This document shows positions 6,990 to 15,925 of a DNA stretch of 64,000 nucleotides, one piece after another. The DNA is from Catellatospora tritici (GTDB taxonomy: Bacteria > Actinomycetota > Actinomycetes > Mycobacteriales > Micromonosporaceae): assembly GCF_019083965.1 (NCBI RefSeq), contig NZ_JAHRCY010000035.1, positions 1-64,000 of the forward strand. The letters run 5' to 3'. Numbering within the stretch: the first letter of the stretch is position 1; every line of letters starts with the position of its first letter. The position numbers were made by a program, and so were the translations under genes. Below the pieces are notes generated by a model that saw only the letters and a program-made list of their open reading frames with translations, was not told where the DNA came from and did not search any database.

Positions 6990-9566
6990 ATGTCGCGAGG
7001 CCAGCTGCGGATCTACCTCGGCGCCGCACCGGGTGTCGGCAAGACGTACGCCATGCTCGAAGAGGCGCAGCGCCGCGTTGAACGCGGCACCGACGTCGTC
7101 GTCGGGTTCGTGGAGACCCACGGACGCAAGCACACCATGCAGATGATCGGCGACCTGGAGCTGATACCCCGCCGCACCATGGACTACCGCGGGGCCACCT
7201 TCACCGAGATGGACCTCGACGCGATCCTGGCCCGCCGCCCGGACATCGTCCTCGTCGACGAGTTGGCCCACACCAACGTGCCCGGCTGCCGCAACGTCAA
7301 GCGCTGGCAGGACATCGCCGAGCTGCTCGACGCGGGCATCCATGTCCTGTCGACCGTCAACATCCAGCACCTGGAGTCGCTCAACGACGTAGTGCAGACC
7401 ATCACCGGCGTGCCGCAGCGCGAGACCGTGCCCGACGAGGTCGTCCGCCGCGCCGAGCAGGTCGAGCTGATCGACATGACGCCCGAGGCGCTGCGGCGGC
7501 GGATGGCGCACGGCAACGTGTACCTGCCGGAGAAGGTCGACGCGGCGCTGGGCAACTACTTCCGGGTCGGCAACCTCACCGCGCTGCGGGAACTGGCCCT
7601 GCTGTGGCTGGCCGACAAGGTCGACGAACAACTCGACAGGTACCGCGCCCAGCACAAGATCGACACGATGTGGGAGGCACGCGAACGGGTCGTGGTGGCG
7701 CTGACCGGCGGCCCGGAGGGCGACACGCTGATCCGGCGGGCCGCCCGCATCGCCGACCGGGCACGCGGCGCGGACCTGCTGGCCGTACACGTGGCGCGCA
7801 ACGACGGCCTGGCCGGTGCCGACCCGGCGCTGCTGGCCAAGCAGCGCATGCTGGTCGAGAGCCTCGGCGGCACCTACCACCAGGTCGTCGGCACCGACAT
7901 CCCGACCGCGCTGCTGGACTTCGCCCGCGGCGTGAACGCTACGCAGCTGGTGCTCGGCGCCAGCCGCCGCGGCCGGTTCGCGCAGCTGTTCTCCCGCGGT
8001 GTGGGGGTCACGACCACCGCCGAGTCGGGGCCCATCGACGTGCACCTGGTGACACATACCGAGGCGGGACGCGGCCGGTTCGCCCGCCCCGCGAGCAGCG
8101 CGCTGTCCACGCGACGGAGACTGGCCGGGTTCGCGCTGGCCGCACTGGGCCTGCCGCTGCTGACCCTGCTGCTGTACCAGTTCGGCGGCGACCTCAACCT
8201 CGGCACCGACATCCTGCTGTTCCTCGCCGCTGTGGTCGCGGTGGCGCTGGTCGGCGGCATGTGGCCCGCGATCGTCGCGGCGCTGGGCGGCTCGGCGCTG
8301 CTCAACTACTTCTTCACCCCACCGATACTCAAGTGGACCATCGCCGAGAACGAGAACCTGCTCGCGCTGTTCGTGTTCGTCATCGTCGCCGTCGCGGTGA
8401 GCGCGACCGTCGACGAGGCCGCCCGCCGCACCCGCGAGGCCGCGCAGGCCGGGGCGGAGGCCCAGACCCTGGCCACCGTCGCCGGCAGCGTGCTGCGCGG
8501 CGACCGGCCGCTGACCGCACTGCTGCAGCGCCTGCAGGAGACCTTCGGGCTGGAGTCGGTCACCCTGCTGGAAGCACGCGAAGGCGCCTCGCACAGCCCC
8601 GACCGCCGCCACGAGATGTCGATGTGGCGGGTCGCGGCCACCGTCGGCGGGCAGCCCTGCTTCGCCCCGGGCGAGGCCGACACGGACGTCTCCGTCGGCG
8701 AAGATCTGACCCTGGTCCTGCGCGGCCGGGCGCTGGCGGCCGCCGACCGGCGCATCCTGGAGGCGTTCGCGTCCCAGGCGGCGCTGGCGCTGCGGCAGGA
8801 GCGGTTGGCAGAGCAGGCCGCCGCGGCTCGGCCGCTGGCCGAGGCGGACCGGTTGCGTACGGCGCTGCTCGCCGCGGTCAGCCACGATCTGCGTACGCCG
8901 CTCGCTTCGGCCAAGGCCGCGGTCGACAGCCTCGCCAGCGGCGAGATCGACTTCGGCGAGGACGACCGGCGCGAACTGCTGGTCACCGCCGCCGAATCGC
9001 TGGAACGCCTCAACCGGCTGGTGGAGAACCTGCTCGACATGAGTCGCCTGCAGGCCGGGGTGCTTGGGGTGTCCGCGCGGGCGATGGGCTTCGAGGAGGT
9101 CGTCCCGCACGCGCTGGACGAGCTCGGCGACAGCGCCCGCGACGTACGCATCCGCATCCCGGCCGACCTGCCCGCCGTCAGTGCCGACCCCGGGCTGCTG
9201 GAACGGGTGCTGGTCAACGTGATCGGCAACGCGCTGCGGCACAGCCCACCCGACATGCCGCCGCTGGTCAAGGCCAGCGCGCACGACGGCCGGGTGGAGC
9301 TGCGTATCGTCGACCACGGTCCGGGCATCCCCGAGGCCGACTGGGACCGGGTGTTCCTGCCGTTCCAGCGCTCGGGCGACCGCAGCAACGACACCGGCCT
9401 CGGGCTGGGCCTGGCTCTGGCCCGCGGCCTGAGTGAGGCGATGGGTGGCGCGCTGACGCCGGAGGTCACCCCCGGCGGGGGGATGACCATGGTGCTGTCA
9501 CTGCCCATCGCGCAGCCTCTCGACGGTACGGCACCAGGCACGGCGGGGAAGGACGCACTGGTATGA
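6990..9566 (+). CDS. kdpD: KdpD, sensor histidine kinase for potassium limitation
   Basis: This 858-residue membrane histidine kinase has the full KdpD order. First comes the N-terminal KdpD domain with Walker A (GAAPGVGKTYAM, residues about 11-22) and the VDELAHTN motif. A universal-stress-protein-like domain follows (about 230-350), then four closely spaced membrane helices (DUF4118, about 375-475), a GAF-like segment, the phospho-acceptor motif AVSHDLRTPLAS near residue 630, and a C-terminal ATPase domain with GxGLGLALARG. It phosphorylates KdpE. The kdpE start overlaps its stop by four bases. Confidence 0.96.
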   Translation: MSRGQLRIYLGAAPGVGKTYAMLEEAQRRVERGTDVVVGFVETHGRKHTMQMIGDLELIPRRTMDYRGATFTEMDLDAILARRPDIVLVDELAHTNVPGCRNVKRWQDIAELLDAGIHVLSTVNIQHLESLNDVVQTITGVPQRETVPDEVVRRAEQVELIDMTPEALRRRMAHGNVYLPEKVDAALGNYFRVGNLTALRELALLWLADKVDEQLDRYRAQHKIDTMWEARERVVVALTGGPEGDTLIRRAARIADRARGADLLAVHVARNDGLAGADPALLAKQRMLVESLGGTYHQVVGTDIPTALLDFARGVNATQLVLGASRRGRFAQLFSRGVGVTTTAESGPIDVHLVTHTEAGRGRFARPASSALSTRRRLAGFALAALGLPLLTLLLYQFGGDLNLGTDILLFLAAVVAVALVGGMWPAIVAALGGSALLNYFFTPPILKWTIAENENLLALFVFVIVAVAVSATVDEAARRTREAAQAGAEAQTLATVAGSVLRGDRPLTALLQRLQETFGLESVTLLEAREGASHSPDRRHEMSMWRVAATVGGQPCFAPGEADTDVSVGEDLTLVLRGRALAAADRRILEAFASQAALALRQERLAEQAAAARPLAEADRLRTALLAAVSHDLRTPLASAKAAVDSLASGEIDFGEDDRRELLVTAAESLERLNRLVENLLDMSRLQAGVLGVSARAMGFEEVVPHALDELGDSARDVRIRIPADLPAVSADPGLLERVLVNVIGNALRHSPPDMPPLVKASAHDGRVELRIVDHGPGIPEADWDRVFLPFQRSGDRSNDTGLGLGLALARGLSEAMGGALTPEVTPGGGMTMVLSLPIAQPLDGTAPGTAGKDALV

Positions 9567-10264
9567 CGAAGATCCTGATTGTCGACGACGAGCCGCAGAT
9601 CCTGCGCGCGCTGCGGATCAATCTGCGGGCCCGTGGCTACGAGGTGGAGCTGGTCGCCGACGGCGCCGCCGCGCTGCGCGCCGCGAGTTCCTACCACCCG
9701 GATGTGGTCGTGCTCGACCTGGGCCTGCCCGACATGGACGGCGTAGACGTGATCAGAGGCCTGCGCGGTTGGTCGGCGACCCCGATCGTGGTCCTGTCCG
9801 GACGCACCGGCAGCGAGGACAAGGTGCAGGCGCTGGACGCGGGCGCCGACGACTACGTCACCAAACCGTTCGGCGTGGACGAGCTGCTGGCCCGCATCCG
9901 GGCGGTGACCCGTCGGCACTCAGCCGCCCTGGAGGCTCGCAGCCTGGTGCGGATCGGCCGATACCACGTCGATGTCGCAGACCACCAGATCCGGGCCGTT
10001 GCCGGCGGCAGCACCGACGTGCGGCTCACCCCCACCGAGTGGCACCTGCTCACCGCGCTGGTGCGCAACCCGGGCAAGCTGGTCGGCCAGCGGCAGCTGC
10101 TGCAGGAGATCTGGGGGCCGCAGTACGCGACCGAGACCAACTACCTGCGCCAGTACATGGCGCAATTGCGCCGCAAACTGGAGGACGACGCCGCCCACCC
10201 CCGCCAGCTGCTGACCGAGCCCGGTATGGGCTACCGGTTCGTGCCCACCGAGGAGACCCCGTAG
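9563..10264 (+). CDS. kdpE: KdpE, OmpR-type response regulator
   Basis: The protein has 233 residues. An N-terminal receiver domain carries acidic residues near the start (VDDEP), the phospho-acceptor Asp52 in VLDLGLPDMDG and the conserved Lys in TKPFG. A C-terminal winged helix follows (LTPTEWHLL to YRF). It activates the kdp operon after phosphorylation by KdpD. The ATG overlaps the kdpD stop (ATGA), so the two are co-translated. It is the last gene of the operon. Confidence 0.96.
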   Translation: MTKILIVDDEPQILRALRINLRARGYEVELVADGAAALRAASSYHPDVVVLDLGLPDMDGVDVIRGLRGWSATPIVVLSGRTGSEDKVQALDAGADDYVTKPFGVDELLARIRAVTRRHSAALEARSLVRIGRYHVDVADHQIRAVAGGSTDVRLTPTEWHLLTALVRNPGKLVGQRQLLQEIWGPQYATETNYLRQYMAQLRRKLEDDAAHPRQLLTEPGMGYRFVPTEETP

Positions 10265-10406
10265 GCACGCATGATCCCGACCGCGCCGCGGCCGGGCGTT
10301 GCCAGTCGTGGGGCGCCGGCATCCCCGGAGACCGGTCGGCGACTGTTCGGTGAAGACGCCCATGCCGCTCGTGGACGGCGACCTCGAACGGCCAGCCGTT
10401 CCTCCG

Positions 10407-10607
10407 TCACCAGCCGAAGTCCACCGGCCGACACGCCGACGGGCCGGCCGCGCGCCTCTCGTGCCGCCATCGCGGGATGTCGCCGCGTGCTGCGAGCCGA
10501 GCGAACGCGGCGAGATAGTCGTGCACCTGCTGTTGGCGTTCGGCGAGGAGTCCTGCCTGGTTCCCCAACTGCTGGACTTCGGCTGTCGGTCCTTCGGCGA
10601 CGCGCAT
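10407..10607 (-). CDS. Possible small helical protein or gene remnant
   Basis: The minus strand encodes 66 residues from an ATG. It includes a long amphipathic helix (QQLGNQAGLLAERQQQVHDY and onward) that looks more protein-like than the other frames here. I recognise no family, and there is no obvious ribosome-binding site. It may be the tail of a lost regulator. Apart from this, the 470-base interval after kdpE shows nothing I can defend except the hairpin at 10704-10731. Confidence 0.25.
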   Translation of the reverse strand: MRVAEGPTAEVQQLGNQAGLLAERQQQVHDYLAAFARLAARGDIPRWRHERRAAGPSACRPVDFGW

Positions 10608-10703
10608 ACGACGAGGCTGGGCAGCGACGCGGCCTCTCCTGTCGGTGGCCGACACATACTGCCGGGACGGGCGATCCCTCATCGATCGAACTGTCTCTAT
10701 TGT

Positions 10704-10731
10704 GACCTCCATCGTTCTCTCGATGGAGGTC
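10704..10731 (+). promoter_or_regulatory. Perfect inverted repeat that buries the ribosome-binding site
   Basis: GACCTCCATCG (10704-10714) and CGATGGAGGTC (10721-10731) form an 11-bp perfect stem with a six-base loop, TTCTCT. The right arm contains GGAGGT, which is also the Shine-Dalgarno sequence for the ATG at 10734. In RNA the stem would hide that site. In DNA it could equally be a dimer-binding operator. Confidence 0.6.
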
Positions 10732-10733
10732 AG

Positions 10734-10970
10734 ATGCGCAGACTCAAGATGGCGATCGTGGCGACGGCCTTGGCCGGCTCGACGGTGTTCGTGGGGGCCA
10801 CGCCCGCGCACGCCACACCCATCCTTCGCGGCGTCGTCTACGACTACTCGGAATGCGTCCGGATCGGCAACTACGGCATCCAGAACTACGGCTGGACCGG
10901 TCCGCTCCAGTGCGTCTGGTACCCGACCAGCGGCAGCTACCCCCCTGGCTACTGGTTCATCTACGCCTGA
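10734..10970 (+). CDS. Small secreted protein, unknown function
   Basis: The gene encodes 78 residues. A basic start (MRRLKM), a hydrophobic stretch and an AHA cleavage motif near residue 27 form a clear Sec signal peptide, leaving a mature protein of about 51 residues. That part is rich in Tyr, Gly and Trp and has two cysteines (SECVRIG and LQCVWYP) that could form one disulfide. I recognise no named family. The longer frame from 10299 has no coding character before this ATG. The start is supported by GGAGGT four bases upstream, inside a perfect hairpin. Confidence 0.65.
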   Translation: MRRLKMAIVATALAGSTVFVGATPAHATPILRGVVYDYSECVRIGNYGIQNYGWTGPLQCVWYPTSGSYPPGYWFIYA

Positions 10971-11071
10971 CCCGCACCGTGCGCAGCAACGGACCGAGTC
11001 GGGCAGCGGCCTGGAGCATCTGTTGCTGGCTCAGCTACCGCACGTTGGGCCACCGGGAGCATTTTCCAATC

Positions 11072-11444
11072 TCACAAGGGCTGGTCTTCGACGTGTTGGA
11101 GCACGGTGACGGCTTGCGGGATGGTGGTGGTGTAGCCGGGGTTCGCAGCGGATTCTGGCGTGGATCTTCCAGGTCTTGAGTGCGGCGAGGGTGCGTTCGC
11201 ACCTGGTGCGGATGGCGTTGTGGGCGCTGTTCACCTCCCGCATGTTGTCCGACAGGTCATGGCCTGGGCGTCGCTTGAACGGAGGTGTCGCCGTTGCGCA
11301 GCCATGCCAGGACCGGCAGCGCTTGGCGTCGCACCGTCAGCTTGCGCCACCTCGACCGCAAGCTGTTGCGGTGGGCGCGCAGCAGATCCGACAGGTTGGT
11401 CGGCGCGGGTGGACAGGGTGACGGTGGCAGGATAGGTGGACAAC
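11072..11444 (-). pseudogene. Internally deleted DDE transposase (IS5-like)
   Basis: Read on the minus strand, an N-terminal piece (LSTYPATVTLSTRA, then after a frameshift NLSDLLRAHRN and SRWRKLTVRRQALPVLAWLR) matches the start of actinobacterial IS5-family transposases with a DDE_4-type helix-turn-helix. It then jumps to the C-terminal signature (NSAHNAIRTRCERTLAALKT, WKI). A further frameshift near 11130 leads to GYTTTIPQAVTVLQHVEDQPL and a stop at 11072. The catalytic middle, about 150 residues, is gone. No terminal repeats are evident. Confidence 0.7.
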
Positions 11445-11773
11445 AGGGCTCCTGGGCAGATGTGGGTCGTCGCCGATCTCTCATCAACCGGGGGCCCTGA
11501 GTCCTGTATGGACGACCGACACGCCCAGCTCACCGAGCGGAGGGGTTGGCCTGTGGCGACCCCTGTGGTCTTGGCGGCGAGGAGGCAGGACAGAGTGGCA
11601 CCGGTGATGGCCGTGGGGGCAGCCGGGTCGTCTGGGTCTATGCTGCCTCCGCCCGCAGCGTATGCGGCAGGCCGCACCGAGGCCTACGCGGCGCTCAGGG
11701 GCGCGGGCGCGCGGTGGGCGCTGTGGAGCGGCATCAGCCGGTGAGCCGGCCTTGAGTCGGAGAGCTGCAGACA
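11445..11773. other. Interval without a recognisable gene
   Basis: Several frames are open on both strands, but none has a start signal or any family resemblance. It separates the transposase remnant from the promoter region of the cellulase gene. Confidence 0.4.
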
Positions 11774-11790
11774 CTTAACCGGTTTTGCAA
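11774..11790 (+). promoter_or_regulatory. Candidate operator or promoter element of the cellulase gene
   Basis: The palindrome AACCGGTT (11777-11784) lies inside a near-symmetric TTAACCGGTTTT with a central CG, a layout typical of LacI-family operators that control actinobacterial sugar genes. It is about 95 bases upstream of the cellulase start, and the surrounding DNA is locally AT-richer. The assignment is suggestive only. Confidence 0.25.
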
Positions 11791-11878
11791 ACGGGATGTT
11801 ATCTGATTCAATGTTCTCCAGCGGTGAGCCAGGGCAGGCACGCGTTTCCCATGCATCTCGATGCGTCTAGGAGGCGCC

Positions 11879-13681
11879 GTGAAACACCGCTCTGCTCTCA
11901 TCTCCGCCGTCGCCGCGGCGGCGTGTATCGCACTGGGCATCGTCGTGCCCACCGTCGCACAGGCAGCCACCGGCTGTGCGGTCACGTACCAGAACGTCAA
12001 CGCGTGGCAGTCGACGCCGACGTCCGGCGGGTTCAACACCACCCTCGCGATTACCAATCTCGGTGACCCGATCGCACACTGGACCCTGACGTTCACACTT
12101 CCCTCCGGCCACACCCGCACCGGCGGCTGGAACGCCGCCTTTACCGGTACGACCGCCGTCACCGCCACCGACATCGGGTGGAACGGCTCGATCGGCACCG
12201 GCCAGACCAACGCCAGCGTCGGCCTGCAGGGCGACTGGACCCGGACGGCGGCCGGCTCCACTCCGCCGAGCCCGTTCCCGCAGCCGACCAACTTCACGCT
12301 CAACGGCGTGGCGTGCACCGGCAGCACGTCGTCCAGCCCGAGCCCGTCGGCGAGCAGTTCGCCCGGCGCGAACCAGGCGCCGACGGTAAGCCTGACCAGC
12401 CCGACGGCCGGACAGACGTTCACCGCACCGGCTACGGTCAACTTCGCGGCGACTGCGAGCGACCCGGACGGCACCGTGGCCCGGGTTGAGTTCCTCAACG
12501 GCTCGACGATCGTAGGCACCGACACCACGTCCCCGTACATGTACGCGTGGACGAGCGTGGCGGCCGGCACATACTCCGTGAGCGCCCGCGCGGTGGACAA
12601 CCTCGGCGCGGCCAAGACCACCACCCCGATCTCCATCACGGTCAACCCTGCCAATACCGGCGGTGCGGCCCCGGCACTGCATGTGTCCGGAAACCACCTG
12701 GCGACCGCGGGTGGGGCGACGTACCGGCTGCTCGGCGTCAACCGGGCCAGCGCCGAGTTCGCCTGCGTGCAGGGCAAGGGCATGTGGGACAGCCCGACAC
12801 CCGACCAGGCCAGCGTTGACGCGATGAAGGCCTGGAACATCCACGCGGTGCGGATCCCGCTCAACGAGGACTGCTGGCTGGGCACGTTCGGCACGCCCAG
12901 TGGCGGCACCTACCAGCAGGCGGTCAAGGACTACGTGACGCTGCTCGTCGCCAACGGCATCAACCCGATCGTCGAGATGCACTGGAACCACGGCGTGTAC
13001 ACCGGCACCTCGTCGGCCTGCTCGGACGCCAACGCGACCTGCCAGAAGCCGATGCCCGACGCGCAGTACGCGCCGACATTCTGGACCCAGGTGGCGAACG
13101 CGTTCAAGGGCAACAACGCGGTCATCTTCGACCTGTTCAACGAGCCCTATCCGGACGCGGCCAACAACTGGTCGAACATGACCGCCGCCTGGACCTGCCT
13201 GCGCGACGGTGGCACCTGCACCGGCATCGGCTACCAAGTGGCCGGTATGCAGAGCCTGGTCAACGCGGTACGCGCCACCGGCGCCACCAACGTGATCATG
13301 GTCGCCGGCCTCACCTGGACCAACGACCTGACCCAGTGGCTGGCCTACAAGCCGACCGACTCAACCGGCAATCTGATGGCCTCGTGGCACTCGTACAACT
13401 TCAACGCCTGTGTGACCGTCTCCTGCTGGGACAGCCAGATCGGCACGGTCGCCGCGCAGGTGCCGGTGGTGGCAGGCGAGATCGGCCAGAACACCTGCGC
13501 CCACGACTACATCGACCAGTTGATGGCCTGGGCCGACACGCACGGTGTCGGATACCTGGCATGGACCTGGAACCCATGGGGTTGCGGCCAGGGCAACGTC
13601 CTCATCAACGACTACACCGGCACCCCGACCGCCACCTTCGGTGAAGGGTTCAAGGCACACCTGCTCACCCAGAACCCGTAG
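11879..13681 (+). CDS. Secreted endoglucanase: CBM2 plus Ig-like domain plus GH5
   Basis: The gene encodes 600 residues. A Sec signal peptide (to about residue 29, ending VAQA) is followed by a CBM2 cellulose-binding domain (about 32-145, CAVTYQNVNAWQ to NGVACTG), a Ser/Pro linker, a bacterial Ig-like domain (about 165-255) and a GH5 glycoside hydrolase. The acid/base Glu422 is in FNEPYPD and the nucleophile Glu534 in VAGEIGQ. It should hydrolyse beta-1,4-glucan outside the cell. GTG 11879 is preferred over the upstream in-frame ATG because AGGAGG lies four bases before it and the signal peptide then starts correctly. No linked transporter is present. Confidence 0.93.
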   Translation: MKHRSALISAVAAAACIALGIVVPTVAQAATGCAVTYQNVNAWQSTPTSGGFNTTLAITNLGDPIAHWTLTFTLPSGHTRTGGWNAAFTGTTAVTATDIGWNGSIGTGQTNASVGLQGDWTRTAAGSTPPSPFPQPTNFTLNGVACTGSTSSSPSPSASSSPGANQAPTVSLTSPTAGQTFTAPATVNFAATASDPDGTVARVEFLNGSTIVGTDTTSPYMYAWTSVAAGTYSVSARAVDNLGAAKTTTPISITVNPANTGGAAPALHVSGNHLATAGGATYRLLGVNRASAEFACVQGKGMWDSPTPDQASVDAMKAWNIHAVRIPLNEDCWLGTFGTPSGGTYQQAVKDYVTLLVANGINPIVEMHWNHGVYTGTSSACSDANATCQKPMPDAQYAPTFWTQVANAFKGNNAVIFDLFNEPYPDAANNWSNMTAAWTCLRDGGTCTGIGYQVAGMQSLVNAVRATGATNVIMVAGLTWTNDLTQWLAYKPTDSTGNLMASWHSYNFNACVTVSCWDSQIGTVAAQVPVVAGEIGQNTCAHDYIDQLMAWADTHGVGYLAWTWNPWGCGQGNVLINDYTGTPTATFGEGFKAHLLTQNP

Positions 13682-13702
13682 CACACGGCTCAGCAGCCGA
13701 GA

Positions 13703-13739
13703 CCTGGCGTGGGTGCGCCGTACGCACACCCACGCCAGG
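13703..13739 (+). terminator. Terminator hairpin after the cellulase gene
   Basis: CCTGGCGTGGGTG (13703-13715) pairs perfectly with CACCCACGCCAGG (13727-13739) across an 11-base loop, 22 bases after the stop codon. There is no T-run, as is usual for high-GC terminators. Confidence 0.65.
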
Positions 13740-13767
13740 CAGTCGGCCGACCCGCACACATCGTGTC

Positions 13768-13913
13768 GTCCGGACCCGTGCTCGCGGTCATGCCGTGGAA
13801 CTTTCCCGCTGTGGCAGGTGGTCCGCTTCGCCGCGCCGGCGCTCATGGCCGGCAACGGCCGCCGTGGTCAAACACGCCTCGAACGTGCCGCAGACCGCCC
13901 AGGCCCAGGTGTG
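13768..13913 (+). pseudogene. Aldehyde dehydrogenase fragment with frameshifts
   Basis: Three consecutive frames spell conserved aldehyde dehydrogenase sequence: GPVLAVMPWNFP, then LWQVVRFAAPALMAGN, then VVKHASNVPQTAQAQV and a stop. MPWNFPLWQ and the KHASNVP segment are typical of the NAD(P)-binding region of succinate-semialdehyde-type dehydrogenases. An inserted T near 13804 and a second shift near 13857 break the frame, and nothing of the rest of the gene remains. Confidence 0.7.
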
Positions 13914-14123
13914 ATCCAGCGCCGTTCGTTTGGCAGTCCCCCGGCGCGACTGGGGAGGACTACGAACGTGCCGGCAGACTATCAGGGCCAGATGGATACT
14001 TCGGTCAGGCGAGAAATGGTGGCGTCCTGACGACTCGGGGCGGCCACGTTGACACCAGCTGACCGGCGGTGTCGCGCCGACTGTCAATCGCTGGTATGAA
14101 GTGGCGGGCGTAGCGGCGCCTGC

Positions 14124-14855
14124 CTACACGGCGGGTTCGTCGGTGACGCCCCATTGCGCCAGCGGACGACTGTCGGTACGCCATTGGTGCTGGCCGGCCG
14201 GGATCTTTGGCCAGCCGTCAGGAGAGTCCTCCCACGCCTCCTGACGTCCGAACACGGTCCGGTCCAGCAGACTGTAGGACCAGAAGCCCGCCTCGTTGCC
14301 GCGGTCGGTCGCCCAGTAGGTCTCGTAAACGCGGCCATGGTCGTCGCGCACGTAGCAGCCGAGCCAGCCGAAATCCCGGTCGGCCAGCAGCCCGTGGCCT
14401 GCGTCGCGCGCCGAGTACCAGGGTGCCGTATAGCCCATGAAGTCCGCGTACGGCCGGCTCTCCTCGTAAGTGCCCTCACAGAAGTAGGCCAGTGTCACAT
14501 CGCGTGCATGCAGGTGCGCCAGCGGGCCCTGGACCTGGGATGCGAAGTAGGTGCAGCCGATGCACTGCCGTTCGGCCGGCTGGCCGTCATGCCACATGTG
14601 GAAGTAACCGACGAGCATCCGTCGCCCCTCGAAGGCGTCCAGAAACGGAACCTCGCCCTTCGCGCCGACCACGGTGACGGACCCGGGAATCTCGATCATC
14701 GGTAGCCGGCGGCGCTCTGCGGCGATCGCGTCGCCCGCGCGGCTGTGCGCCTTCTCCTTGACCAGCAATCTGGCGCGGGCGGCCTCGTACTCGTCGCGGC
14801 CGGTGACGGTTGGCAGCGCGGAGACTGCCAGCGGCTCGGTGGGGAGGTGGCGCAC
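14124..14855 (-). CDS. DUF899 family thioredoxin-like protein
   Basis: The gene encodes 243 residues. The sequence follows the DUF899 pattern: an N-terminal helix with EYEAARARLLVKEKAHSRAG, then a thioredoxin-like fold with a CxxC motif (QCIGCTYF), a YADFMGYTAPWYS segment, and late tyrosine-rich blocks (VYETYWATDRG). The biochemical role of the family is not established, although the fold suggests redox activity. The GTG start at 14855 has AAGGAG six bases upstream. It stands alone and faces away from the next gene. Confidence 0.85.
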   Translation of the reverse strand: MRHLPTEPLAVSALPTVTGRDEYEAARARLLVKEKAHSRAGDAIAAERRRLPMIEIPGSVTVVGAKGEVPFLDAFEGRRMLVGYFHMWHDGQPAERQCIGCTYFASQVQGPLAHLHARDVTLAYFCEGTYEESRPYADFMGYTAPWYSARDAGHGLLADRDFGWLGCYVRDDHGRVYETYWATDRGNEAGFWSYSLLDRTVFGRQEAWEDSPDGWPKIPAGQHQWRTDSRPLAQWGVTDEPAV

Positions 14856-15036
14856 AGTCGCTCCTTCTTCTACAGTGCCTGACGTCCAACCCTCGGACCA
14901 GGCTTCACCAATCTAGTCCGGATGCGGCACGTGACTCGTCAGCGGGCCGACCGGACAAGACCATCATCTCGGACCTTCGATCCTGATCGCAGGCGACGAT
15001 CGCCGATCCACGTTCACAGCCGTTACCCTGTCGCCC

Positions 15037-15723
15037 ATGACACGGGGAGAAAAGATCGCCAACCGGATACGCCTGTCCTACCTGGAGGAAGGCACGCCAG
15101 GAAAACCCGCTGTGCTACTGCTACACGGGCTTCCCAGCGACGCGACGACCTGGGCGCACACCATGGCGGGACTGGCCGAAACGCACCACCTCACCGCGCT
15201 GGACCAGCGCGGGCAGGGCCACAGCGACCGGCCGGGGTCGTACTCGTTCGAACTGATGCGCGACGACGTACTTGCCTTCGCCGACGAACTAGGGCTTCGG
15301 GAGGTCACCCTCGTCGGCCACTCCGCAGGCGGTACCGTCGCCTGCCTGGTCGCACAGGAGCGCCCGTCATGGCTGGCCAGGCTCGTGGTGGAAGATTCCC
15401 CACCGACCCGCCCTGGCTCGGTCACCATTCCCATCCCGCCCCGGCCCGAGCAAGAGCCGGACTTCGACTGGCCGGTGCTTCCGAGCCTGCTCGCACAGGT
15501 CAACAACCCCGATCCGGCCTGGTGGGACCGACTGACCGAGATCACCGTACCCACCCTCATGATCAGCGGAGGCGCCACCAGTCCGCTGCCCGCGGAACTG
15601 ATGGCCGGCGCGGTAGCACGCATCCCCGACGCCCGGCTGGTCACCATCGAGGCCGGTCACCAGGTGCACCGCGAACGCCCGGACGAGTTCCTTGCCGCAC
15701 TGCGGGCCTTCCTGCCGCGGTGA
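15037..15723 (+). CDS. Alpha/beta hydrolase
   Basis: The gene encodes 228 residues without a signal peptide, so it should be cytoplasmic. The oxyanion motif LLLHGLPSD, the nucleophile elbow GHSAGG (Ser about residue 95) and the C-terminal catalytic His in GHQVHRERP are all present. The cap region is short (about 130-160). The substrate cannot be told. Candidates include small esters or haloalkane-like compounds. The gene is complete, unlike the hydrolase remnant at the left end of the window. Confidence 0.85.
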   Translation: MTRGEKIANRIRLSYLEEGTPGKPAVLLLHGLPSDATTWAHTMAGLAETHHLTALDQRGQGHSDRPGSYSFELMRDDVLAFADELGLREVTLVGHSAGGTVACLVAQERPSWLARLVVEDSPPTRPGSVTIPIPPRPEQEPDFDWPVLPSLLAQVNNPDPAWWDRLTEITVPTLMISGGATSPLPAELMAGAVARIPDARLVTIEAGHQVHRERPDEFLAALRAFLPR

Positions 15724-15780
15724 AGCTTCCGCCCACGTCATCGAGTCTTGTCGAATGAATGAGCCTCTTGCAACAACCCC

Positions 15781-15820
15781 TGGGGGCAAGGGGCCGTCGG
15801 TTCGACTCCGGCCAGCCCGA
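15781..15820 (+). other. 3' half of a tRNA (tRNA-Pro-like), candidate attachment site
   Basis: A complete T-arm is visible: stem GTCGG (15796-15800), loop TTCGACT, stem CCGGC (15808-15812). It is followed by a seven-base acceptor strand CAGCCCG and the discriminator A. Upstream, TGGGGGCAAGGGG resembles the anticodon loop and 3' stem of a GGG-anticodon tRNA-Pro with one base missing. The matching 5' acceptor strand (CGGGCTG) and D-arm are absent. Such 3' halves are typically left where integrative elements use tRNA genes as attachment sites. Confidence 0.45.
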
Positions 15821-15925
15821 CAGCGAAGAGGGTTTTCGCTGGTCACAGACCATGGAGACCCTCTCTTGCGTACCAGGAACGTCGGCCGAAGTCGAGTGCA
15901 CGGTTGGCGGACCGCTTGACTGGGC

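Noticed and set aside
10299..10733. Long N-terminal extension of the small secreted protein
   Set aside because: It would bury the signal peptide in the middle of the protein, while ATG 10734 has its own ribosome-binding site.
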